From Stenotrophomonas sp. NA06056 (GTDB taxonomy: Bacteria > Pseudomonadota > Gammaproteobacteria > Xanthomonadales > Xanthomonadaceae): 64,000 nucleotides of DNA. This document shows, piece by piece, positions 57,228 to 64,000 of this stretch. The notes beneath the pieces were generated by a model. The model saw only the letters and a program-made list of their open reading frames with translations. It was not told the origin of the DNA and made no database searches. The position numbers and the translations under genes are program-made. Location of the stretch: assembly GCF_013364355.1 (NCBI RefSeq), contig NZ_CP054931.1, forward strand, positions 4,267,501 to 4,331,500. Direction: 5' to 3'. Every line of letters starts with the position of its first letter. Within the stretch, counting starts at the first letter, position 1.

Positions 57228-58133
57228 TCAACGCGGCAGACTATCTTCGGCAACCAGCGCGTGGTGCACGCCGATACCCGCGCGCACCCCTTCGGCCATG
57301 GCCAGGGTGATGTTGCCGACCGTGGTCGCATCACCGGCTGCATGGACGTTCGGCACCGAGGTCTGTTTCATCATGTCCACCTCGATCAGCACGCCCAGCG
57401 GACTTTCCACCAACGCACACCCCAGTTGCTGCACCAGCGGCGTGGCCATCGCCTGCCCGGCAGGCACGAACAGCGCACGCTGGGCGATACGGCGGCCATC
57501 GGCCAGCTCGACCTCCAGCCAGGTGGGTTGCTCACCGTGCACGCCCACCACCGGCGTGGTTTCGATTTGTACACCGCGCTGCTGCATGGCGGCCAGTTCC
57601 TCGTCGCTGATCGGCAGGCCCTGGCTGAAGAAGGTGACGTTGCCCCAATCGGCGAACAGCGGCGCCTTGCCGGCCGACATCGGATGGCCACCGAGCAGGC
57701 CAATCGAACCGCCCCCCACTTCGTAGCCGTGACAGTACGGGCAGTGCAGCACGGTGCTGCCCCAGCGTTCGGCCATGCCGGGCAGTTCGGGCAGCTGGTC
57801 GGCGATGCCGGTGGCCAGCAACAGCTTGCGCGCGGTCAGCACCTGGCCGTCGGCGGTATGCACCTCCACGCCATCGGCGCCGGCCGTGGCCTGCACGGCT
57901 TCGGCAGTCAGCCAACGCACGGTCGGGTAGTCCAGCAACTGCTGGCGTGCGTTCTTCAGCAACTCGGCGCCACTGATCCCGTCCATGCCCAGCACGCCAT
58001 GCGAATGGCTGGCGAAGCGGTTTCGCGGCAAGCCCGCGTCGATGATCGTGACCGGCCGGCGCGCACGCGCCAGGATCAGTCCCGCGGCGATACCGGCGTA
58101 GCTGCCGCCGACGATGAGGACATCAGGATTCAT
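57228..58133 (-). CDS. Thioredoxin-reductase-like FAD oxidoreductase
   Basis: A 301-residue flavoprotein. FAD motif VGGSYAGIAAG at 8-18, redox pair C131-P-Y-C134 in HCPYCHGYE, and HAAGDATTVGNITLAMAEG at the C-terminus. The second nucleotide site is IGLLGGHPMSAGKAP, not a clear GxGxxA, so it may not be a classical NADPH-thioredoxin reductase. It begins 11 bases inside the Rrf2 gene end, so both are one operon and the regulator probably controls it. Confidence 0.85.
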   Translation of the reverse strand: MNPDVLIVGGSYAGIAAGLILARARRPVTIIDAGLPRNRFASHSHGVLGMDGISGAELLKNARQQLLDYPTVRWLTAEAVQATAGADGVEVHTADGQVLTARKLLLATGIADQLPELPGMAERWGSTVLHCPYCHGYEVGGGSIGLLGGHPMSAGKAPLFADWGNVTFFSQGLPISDEELAAMQQRGVQIETTPVVGVHGEQPTWLEVELADGRRIAQRALFVPAGQAMATPLVQQLGCALVESPLGVLIEVDMMKQTSVPNVHAAGDATTVGNITLAMAEGVRAGIGVHHALVAEDSLPR

Positions 58134-58578
58134 GGTGACCTTCCAGGGAGCGATGGTGGGCAAGATGGCGGGCGAAGTCGGCGCCAAGCTGGTCGAGGGT
58201 GGTTGCCTGCAGCCGCTGCTCGAGCAGGCGCTGTGCTTCGCGGGCACTCTCCAGCAGGGCCTGGTTGACCAGCTGCTGGATCGGGCAACCGCCCATGCCT
58301 TCGCGGGTGCCGACCTGGACCATCGGCGGTGCGCCGATGGCCTGGTAGACGTCGTGCAGGGTGATCGTCGCCGCGTCCCGGGCGAGCTGGCTGCCGCCAC
58401 CGTGGCCGCGCGTGCTGCGGACCAGGCCGGCCTTGTGCATCTGCGCCAGCAGGCGGCGGATCACCACCGGATGGGTTGGCAGGCAGGTGGCCAGCTGTTC
58501 GGAGGTTCGCGGCCCGTGCTGGCCGACCAGGTGGGCCATCACGTGCAGCGCGTCGGAAAGCGGGTTCGTGGATTTCAT
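58123..58578 (-). CDS. Rrf2-family transcriptional regulator
   Basis: A 151-residue winged-helix regulator with the Rrf2 N-terminus (STNPLSDALHVMAHLV), DNA-binding SEQLATCLPTHPVVIRRLLAQMHKAGLVRSTRGHGGG, and the tail that normally holds the cluster-binding Cys trio. Here only C32 and C98 are present, so it should sense by thiols rather than by an iron-sulfur cluster. Its promoter contains a perfect palindrome (58577-58597), suggesting autoregulation, and the downstream gene encodes a redox enzyme. Confidence 0.88.
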   Translation of the reverse strand: MKSTNPLSDALHVMAHLVGQHGPRTSEQLATCLPTHPVVIRRLLAQMHKAGLVRSTRGHGGGSQLARDAATITLHDVYQAIGAPPMVQVGTREGMGGCPIQQLVNQALLESAREAQRLLEQRLQATTLDQLGADFARHLAHHRSLEGHHES

Positions 58579-58597
58579 GTAACTACAATAGTTACAT
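58577..58597. promoter_or_regulatory. Probable Rrf2 operator
   Basis: ATGTAACTA-CAA-TAGTTACAT: perfect 9-bp arms with a 3-base centre, in an AT-rich patch. It covers the start codon of the rrf2-type gene (58576-58578) and its probable -10 box. Confidence 0.75.
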
Positions 58598-58613
58598 TTA
58601 AACCACCTGTCGA
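58585..58613 (-). promoter_or_regulatory. Probable promoter of the Rrf2/oxidoreductase operon
   Basis: On the minus strand TCGACA (58613-58608) and TATTGT (58590-58585) are 17 bases apart. The ATG begins six bases after the -10 box, so transcription would start at or next to the A of ATG and the mRNA would be leaderless. No Shine-Dalgarno sequence is present. Confidence 0.5.
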
Positions 58614-58761
58614 GGGTCTGCTTTCGTTCCATATGGACACATTTGTCCTATGAAACACATTCTTCACATCACTAAACAGAACGGGAATGTGACACGCATC
58701 GCACTTCAGAGACCTCAAGGACGGTCGATACCGCATCGCTCCCCTTCCGAGATTCCGTCCC

Positions 58762-60882
58762 ATGAAAGCCTCTTCCCATGCGCCGCGGCTGCAGTCGAAG
58801 CTGCTCGGTGCCGTTTCCGTTGGTCTGGCCGTTGTACTGCTGTGCGCCCTGGCGGGCTTGGCGTCTGCCTGGCTGAAGCTGTCCACCGAGGTACCGCCGG
58901 AGGTCGCCCACAGCCGCGACGCCGAGCGCCTGCAGCGCGAGTTCCGCGGGCAGGTGCAGGAATGGAAGAACGTGCTGCTGCGCGGTCACGATGCCGCGTT
59001 GCGCCAGCACCATCTGCAGGCCTTCGACAGCGAAGGCCGCCTCGTCGCCGAACTGGCCACGGGCCTGGCGGCCAGCCCCGATGCGCGCACGCGCGAACTG
59101 GCTCAAGCGTTTTCCAGCCTGCACGCGAAGTTGCAGCAGGATTACCACGCAGCACTGCAGGCCTTTGCTGACGCCGACTACGATCCTGCGGCCGGCGATT
59201 CACTGGTGCGCGGCAAAGACCGTCCGGTGGCGACCGCGCTGGATGCGCTGGGTGCGCAGGCCACCCAGGTGGCCGAGGCCGCGGTGACCGCGCGTTCGCA
59301 CCAGGCACGGCAGACGCTGGTGCTGTGCGCCGCGCTGACCATCGGCGCGGCCGTGCTGCTGCTGATCGGTCTGGGCTGGTGGCTGCGACGCGCCGTGGTG
59401 CAGCCTGTGCTGGCCGTGGAAGCGGCCGCACGTGCAGTCGCTGCCGGCGATCTCGACTACCGCGTGCAGGTGCGCAGCCGCGACGAGATCGGTCGCCTGG
59501 CGCAGGCGATGCAGGCCGTGCAGAGCACGCTGCGTGGCGTGCTCGACGCGCAGACTGCGATGGCCAAGGCGCACGACGCCGGCACGATCAGCCATCGCAT
59601 GGACAGCAGCGCCTTCCCCGGTGCCTACGGCACGATGGTGGCCGACACCAACACCCTGGTCGATGCGCACATCCAGGTGAAGATGCGCGCGATCGCGATC
59701 ATGGGCCGCTATGCGGTGGGCGACCTCAGCCTGGACATGGAGCGTCTGCCGGGCGAGAAGGCGGTGATCACCCAGGCGCTGGATGCGGTCAAATCCAATC
59801 TCGGCGCGATCAACAACGAGATCCGCCGCCTGGCCGAAGCCGCTGCCGCAGGCGACTTCAGCCAGCGCGGCGACAGCGCGCGCTTCGAGCATGATTTCCG
59901 TGCGATGGTCGATGGCCTGAACCGGTTGATGCAGACCACCGAACACAACCTCGGTGAGGTGTCGACGATGCTGCGTGCCATTGCCGATGGTCGCCTGGGT
60001 GCACGCATGCACGGTGATTTCCAGGGCGTGTTCGCCCGCATTGCCGGCGATGCCAACACCACGGCGGCACAGCTGGCCACGATCGTCACCGACATCAAGC
60101 ACGCCTCGGGCAACATCCACACCGCCGCCGCCGAGATTGCCGCCGGCAACAACGACCTGTCGCGCCGTACCGAACAGCAAGCGGCGAACCTGGAAGAAAC
60201 CGCCGCGTCGATGGAGGAACTGACCTCCACCGTGCGCCAGAACGCCGAGCATGCGCGGCAGGCGAACCAGCTGGCGATCGGTGCACACAGCGTGGCCTCG
60301 CAGGGCGGTGAAGTGGTCGGCCAGGTGGTGGCGACGATGGATGCGATCGAAGGCTCGTCGCGGCAGATCGCCGACATCATCAGCGTGATCGACGGCATCG
60401 CATTCCAGACCAACATCCTGGCGTTGAATGCGGCGGTGGAAGCGGCGCGTGCCGGTGAGCAGGGCCGCGGCTTCGCGGTGGTCGCCAGTGAAGTGCGTAC
60501 GCTCGCGCAGCGGTCGGCCGCAGCGGCCAAGGAGATCAAATCGCTGATCGAGGCGTCGGTGGAACAGGTTGGCCACGGTGCGCAGCGTGTGCGCCAGGCC
60601 GGTGACACCATGGCCGAGATCGTCGCGTCGGTGCAGCGCGTGACCGACATCATGGCCGAGATCTCCGCTGCCTCGCAGGAGCAGTCGGCGGGCATCGAGC
60701 AGGTCAGCCAGACCATCATCCAGATGGATGGCACCACCCAGCAGAATGCTGCGCTGGTGGAAGAAGCGAGTGCGGCGGCACGCAGCCTGGAACAGCAGGC
60801 GAACCGGTTGATCGACTCGGTGGATGTGTTCGATCTGTCGACCACGGCGGCGGCGAAGGACGCGCTGGCGCGCGCGGCCTGA
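58762..60882 (+). CDS. Methyl-accepting chemotaxis protein
   Basis: A 706-residue chemoreceptor. Membrane helices near residues 14-36 and 191-210 bound a periplasmic helical sensor domain; a HAMP domain follows (about 211-265) and further HAMP-like stretches lie to about 445 ([21 protein letters not shown] and [17 protein letters not shown]), then the signalling domain with the conserved hairpin tip [48 protein letters not shown]. No CheR-tethering pentapeptide at the C-terminus. The ligand is unknown. Confidence 0.93.
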   Translation: MKASSHAPRLQSKLLGAVSVGLAVVLLCALAGLASAWLKLSTEVPPEVAHSRDAERLQREFRGQVQEWKNVLLRGHDAALRQHHLQAFDSEGRLVAELATGLAASPDARTRELAQAFSSLHAKLQQDYHAALQAFADADYDPAAGDSLVRGKDRPVATALDALGAQATQVAEAAVTARSHQARQTLVLCAALTIGAAVLLLIGLGWWLRRAVVQPVLAVEAAARAVAAGDLDYRVQVRSRDEIGRLAQAMQAVQSTLRGVLDAQTAMAKAHDAGTISHRMDSSAFPGAYGTMVADTNTLVDAHIQVKMRAIAIMGRYAVGDLSLDMERLPGEKAVITQALDAVKSNLGAINNEIRRLAEAAAAGDFSQRGDSARFEHDFRAMVDGLNRLMQTTEHNLGEVSTMLRAIADGRLGARMHGDFQGVFARIAGDANTTAAQLATIVTDIKHASGNIHTAAAEIAAGNNDLSRRTEQQAANLEETAASMEELTSTVRQNAEHARQANQLAIGAHSVASQGGEVVGQVVATMDAIEGSSRQIADIISVIDGIAFQTNILALNAAVEAARAGEQGRGFAVVASEVRTLAQRSAAAAKEIKSLIEASVEQVGHGAQRVRQAGDTMAEIVASVQRVTDIMAEISAASQEQSAGIEQVSQTIIQMDGTTQQNAALVEEASAAARSLEQQANRLIDSVDVFDLSTTAAAKDALARAA

Positions 60883-60892
60883 TTGATCCGGT

Positions 60893-60956
60893 TGCCGGCC
60901 AGCGGCCGGCACTACCGGGCAATGTGCATACGGGTAGTGCCGGCCGCTGGCCGGCA
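60893..60956. repeat. SMAG pair between convergent genes
   Basis: Copies at 60893-60915 (CTAC end) and 60934-60956 (GTAG start) of the GTGCCGGCC subtype, GTAG ends inward, between the chemoreceptor and LysR genes. Confidence 0.9.
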
Positions 60957-60970
60957 ACCCACACAATGCA

Positions 60971-61873
60971 TCAACGCAGGTAATCCGATGCGGCCATCGC
61001 TTCACCCAGGTAGTCCAGGAACGAACTGATCCGCGCCGACACGGCCGTGTTGCGGTAGTACACCGCGTGGATCGGCTGGTACACATCCAATGTCTGCGCG
61101 GCCAGAACCGGTACCAACCTGCCGGCCGCACGATCGCGTTCGGTCACGAAATCGGACAGGCAGGTGATGCCCACGCCTTCCACCGCCAGCGTGCGCAGGG
61201 TCTCGCCACTGGAGACCGCGATATCCGGGCGCACCAGCAGCTGCCCATCGGCATCGCCCGGCAGCGGCCAGCGGTTCAGCGATTCCGGTTCATTGAAGCT
61301 GAGCAGCGTGTGCTGGCCCAGCGCCGCCACGCTGGCCGGCTCCCCGTGCGCAGCCAGATAGCCGGGGCTGGCCAGCACCTGCAGCCGACAGCGCCCCAGC
61401 GGCCGCGCATGCAGCGTGGAATCGGCCAACGGGCCGATGCGGATCGCGAGGTCGGTACGCCGTTCCAGCAGGTCGATGTAGCGCTCGGAGCTGTTCAACT
61501 CCAGCTGCACCTCCGGATAGCGCGCGCGGTAGCCCGCCACCAACGGCGCGATCACGTGCAGCACGAACGGCATCGCCGCATCCACCCGCAACCGGCCAGC
61601 CGGGCGCTCACGGCGCGCCGCCATCTGTTCCTCGGCCGATTCCACTGCATCGATGATCGCGCGGGCATGACGCAGATAGGCCTCGCCCTCGGCGGTCAGG
61701 TGCAGGCGGCGCGTGGTGCGGGTCAACAGGGTGGTGCCCAGCTTGTCCTCCAGCCGCCCCAGCGCGCGGCTCACGCCTGAAGGCGTCTGCCCCAGCTGCT
61801 CGGCAGCGGCGCTGATCGAACCGCTGTCGATCACCGCCAGGAAGGCCTGCATTTCGTCGAGGGTGGTTTTCAT
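60971..61873 (-). CDS. LysR-family transcriptional regulator
   Basis: A 300-residue LTTR: N-terminal helix-turn-helix (MQAFLAVIDSGSISAAAEQLGQTPSGVSRALGRLEDKLGTTLL) and a periplasmic-binding-like effector domain (YRARYPEVQLELNSSERYIDLLERRTDLAIRIGPLADS). It resembles the YafC/PtxR-type group. It diverges from the MFS gene (105 bases between), which it probably controls. The much longer open frame on this strand is an antisense shadow of the MFS gene. Confidence 0.92.
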   Translation of the reverse strand: MKTTLDEMQAFLAVIDSGSISAAAEQLGQTPSGVSRALGRLEDKLGTTLLTRTTRRLHLTAEGEAYLRHARAIIDAVESAEEQMAARRERPAGRLRVDAAMPFVLHVIAPLVAGYRARYPEVQLELNSSERYIDLLERRTDLAIRIGPLADSTLHARPLGRCRLQVLASPGYLAAHGEPASVAALGQHTLLSFNEPESLNRWPLPGDADGQLLVRPDIAVSSGETLRTLAVEGVGITCLSDFVTERDRAAGRLVPVLAAQTLDVYQPIHAVYYRNTAVSARISSFLDYLGEAMAASDYLR

Positions 61874-61978
61874 GGCGCCATTATTGACCACGCGGCAAGA
61901 GTGATTGGCGTGAAGACCGGTTTTTCGGCAAAGGTCGGCCGCGCACACTGCGCCCCTTCCTTTCCTCTGGACACTGTC

Positions 61979-63193
61979 ATGATCCGTGGCATTCCGCTCG
62001 CCCTGCTGGCGCTGACCCTCGGCGCCTTCGCCATCGGCACCACCGAGTTCGTCATCGTCGGCCTGATCCCGACCATCGCCGCCGACCTGCAGGTCAGCCT
62101 GCCGTCGGCCGGCCTGCTGGTCTCCCTGTATGCCCTCGGCGTGGCCGTCGGCGCACCGGTGCTGACCGCACTCACCGGCCGCGTACCGCGCAAGACCCTG
62201 CTGGTCGCGCTGATGGTGCTGTTCACCCTCGGCAATGTCATCGCGTGGATGGCACCAGGCTATACCTCGCTGATCGTCGCCCGCATCCTCACCGGCCTGG
62301 CCCACGGGGTGTTCTTCTCGATCGGCTCGATCATCGCCACCGCCGTGGTGCCGAAGGAGAAGGCCGCCAGTGCCATCGCCATCATGTTCACCGGCCTGAC
62401 CGTGGCGCTGGTGACCGGCGTGCCGCTGGGTACCTTCATCGGCCAGCACCTGGGTTGGCGCGCCACGTTCCTGGCCGTGGCCGGGCTGGGCGTGGTCGCG
62501 CTGCTGGGTGCCCTGCTGTTCGTGCCACGCGGCCTGGCGCAGAGCGCACCGGCCACCTTCCGCCAGCAGCTGGGCGTGCTTGCGCAGCCGCGCCTGATGT
62601 TGGTCTACGCCATCACCGCACTCGGCTACGGCGGCACCTTCCTGTCCTTCACCTACCTGGCGCCGATCCTGCAGGACGTCACCGGCTTCTCGGCCAACGC
62701 GGTCAGCCTGGTCTTGCTGGTGTATGGCGTGTCGGTGGCGATCGGCAACCTGTGGGGCGGCCGCATGGCCGACCGCATGGGCCCGGTGCCCGCGCTGAAG
62801 CGCATCTTCGCGCTGCTGGCCATCGTGCTGCTGGTCATGACCTTCACCGCCCACAACACCTGGCTGATGCTGCTGACCGTACTGGCACTGGGCGCAGTGG
62901 CATTCGGCAACGTGCCCGGCCTGCAGGTGTATGTGGTCAAGCAGGCACAGCGCTACGCACCGCAGGCCACCGATGTGGCCTCGGGCCTGAACATCGCCGC
63001 GTTCAACATCGGCATCGCGCTGGGTGCGTCGCTGGGCGGCCTGGTGGTCGAGCACATCGGCCTGATGCATACACCGTGGCTGGGTGCATTGGTGGTGGTC
63101 GGCGCGTTTGGACTTACCGTGCTGAGCGGTCGCCTGGACCGTCGCGACGGCATCGATGATACCGCCGAGGGCATCACCGTTGCGGCGCATTGA
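61979..63193 (+). CDS. MFS transporter (DHA1 family, YdhP/AraJ-like)
   Basis: A 404-residue 12-helix transporter. The typical loop 2-3 motif reads [13 protein letters not shown], and the [15 protein letters not shown] stretch is typical of the AraJ/YdhP/NepI group, exporters of sugars, nucleosides or drugs. ATG 61979 starts the first membrane helix. Divergent from LysR and followed 85 bases on by a reductase gene. Confidence 0.9.
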   Translation: MIRGIPLALLALTLGAFAIGTTEFVIVGLIPTIAADLQVSLPSAGLLVSLYALGVAVGAPVLTALTGRVPRKTLLVALMVLFTLGNVIAWMAPGYTSLIVARILTGLAHGVFFSIGSIIATAVVPKEKAASAIAIMFTGLTVALVTGVPLGTFIGQHLGWRATFLAVAGLGVVALLGALLFVPRGLAQSAPATFRQQLGVLAQPRLMLVYAITALGYGGTFLSFTYLAPILQDVTGFSANAVSLVLLVYGVSVAIGNLWGGRMADRMGPVPALKRIFALLAIVLLVMTFTAHNTWLMLLTVLALGAVAFGNVPGLQVYVVKQAQRYAPQATDVASGLNIAAFNIGIALGASLGGLVVEHIGLMHTPWLGALVVVGAFGLTVLSGRLDRRDGIDDTAEGITVAAH

Positions 63194-63278
63194 TGAGCGC
63201 AATGCACCGTTGCCGGCATGCACACGGCCCCTGCCCTACCCTTTGCAATCACCTCCTTCCCCCGCTTTGGAGTTCCCC

Positions 63279-64000
63279 ATGACTGTCCCCGCTTTCGGCC
63301 TCGGCACCTTCCGTCTGAAAGACCAGACCGTGATCGACTCGGTGCGCAACGCACTGGACGTCGGCTACCGCGCCATCGACACCGCCCAGATCTACGGCAA
63401 CGAAGCCGAGGTCGGCCAGGCCATCGCCGAGTCCGGCGTACCGCGTGACGAGATCTACCTGACCACCAAGGTGTGGATCACCGAGTTCAAGCGCGATGCG
63501 CTGCTGGCAAGCCTGCGCACCAGCCTGGAGAAGCTGCGCACCGACCATGTCGAGCTGGCGTTGATCCACTGGCCGTCGCCGAACGACAAGGTCGACACGC
63601 CGATGGAGGAATACCTGCCGGCGCTGGCCGAAGCCAAGGCACAGGGACTGACCCGCGAGATCGGCATCTCCAACTTCACCATCGCCCAGACCCGCAAGGC
63701 GATTGAAATCCTTGGCGCCGAGGCGATCGCCACCAACCAGATCGAGATCCACCCGTACCTGCAGAACCGTCTGCTGGTGAAGTTCCTGCAGGACAACGGC
63801 ATCCGCATCACCGCGTACATGAGCCTGGCCTATGGCGAAGTGTTGAAAGACCCGGTGATCCAGGCCATTGCTGGCCGTCATCAGGCCACGCCGGCGCAGG
63901 TTGCACTGGCGTGGGCCCTGCAGCAGGGCTTTGCGGTCATTCCGTCGTCGACCAAGCGCGAGAATCTGGCCGGCAACCTGGAAGCGGCGGCGATCCGCCT
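63279..64000 (+). CDS. dkgB: 2,5-didehydrogluconate reductase DkgB-like aldo/keto reductase, 3' truncated by window
   Basis: The first 240 residues are in the window; the gene runs past 64000. AKR tetrad residues D34, Y39 (IDTAQIYG), K64 (TTKVW) and H97 (LIHWP) are present, and GISNF and [14 protein letters not shown] follow. It starts directly with the barrel ([11 protein letters not shown]), as DkgB does. It reduces 2,5-diketo-gluconate or methylglyoxal-type aldehydes. In E. coli dkgB also neighbours a LysR gene (yafC), which supports the name. Confidence 0.88.
   Translation, partial: MTVPAFGLGTFRLKDQTVIDSVRNALDVGYRAIDTAQIYGNEAEVGQAIAESGVPRDEIYLTTKVWITEFKRDALLASLRTSLEKLRTDHVELALIHWPSPNDKVDTPMEEYLPALAEAKAQGLTREIGISNFTIAQTRKAIEILGAEAIATNQIEIHPYLQNRLLVKFLQDNGIRITAYMSLAYGEVLKDPVIQAIAGRHQATPAQVALAWALQQGFAVIPSSTKRENLAGNLEAAAIR

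Noticed and set aside
61874..63223. Upstream extension of the LysR frame to 750 residues
   Set aside because: The part beyond 61873 is antisense to the MFS gene and lacks protein-like composition; the LysR family N-terminus starts at 61873.

Overview
This window comes from a GC-rich Xanthomonadaceae chromosome, almost certainly the Stenotrophomonas maltophilia group. Three things point there. It carries dozens of short GTAG-ended palindromes of the SMAG type. It has a 741-residue dipeptidyl peptidase IV whose catalytic Ser610/Asp685/His717 numbering fits the Stenotrophomonas enzyme. Its gene content is typical of that group. It is mainly core genome: no prophage, integrase, plasmid genes, rRNA, tRNA or CRISPR array was seen. 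The only recombinase-like gene is a REP-associated tyrosine transposase (RAYT).

Layout. 1-1908: end of a biotin block (bioH tail, an SDR without the usual YxxxK, bioC). 2122-4337: YdcF-like protein, PLP-dependent dehydratase, Tyr/Pro-rich lipoprotein. 4338-4927: no protein gene, but two structured regions, one a good minus-strand small-RNA candidate. 4928-8579: mnmG, a COG3541-type nucleotidyltransferase, gamma-carbonic anhydrase. 8703-15461: a tightly overlapping six-gene MoxR operon (RDD, SpoIIM-like, DUF4129, DUF4350, MoxR ATPase, DUF58). 15544-17961: ygiB-ygiC homologues with a multi-CxxC protein. 18435-28741: ilvD, dinG, aroE, hemB, bestrophin-like channel and small envelope proteins. 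28811-36254: DUF885 protease-like protein, Coa1-like protein, DPP IV, YfcG-type GST, YqhA, and a lipoprotein-type TonB.

36338-38297: AraC regulator and RAYT among three copies of a 31-bp repeat. 38346-41796: lipoprotein alpha/beta hydrolase plus NatA/NatB-type ABC exporter. 41916-47832: diguanylate cyclase, DUF1203, a chitin-active LPMO, ferredoxin-NADP reductase, YadG/YadH exporter. 47833-48505: no gene, but repeat-rich. 48506-58578: panE-like, YeeZ-like, tatD, hrpB, RluE, an exported methyltransferase-like protein, aldo/keto reductase, and an Rrf2 regulator with a thioredoxin-reductase-like enzyme. 58762-64000: chemoreceptor, LysR regulator divergent from an MFS exporter, and a 3'-truncated dkgB-type reductase.

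Most striking are the non-coding features. Three ~103-bp hairpins (18172, 47933, 48295) share an inner core while their arms differ but stay self-complementary. A structured minus-strand RNA candidate with an intrinsic terminator lies upstream of mnmG. SMAG palindromes of several sequence subtypes sit in most intergenic gaps and in places reach into gene ends or look like terminators. The RAYT-linked repeat supplies the C-termini of two genes.
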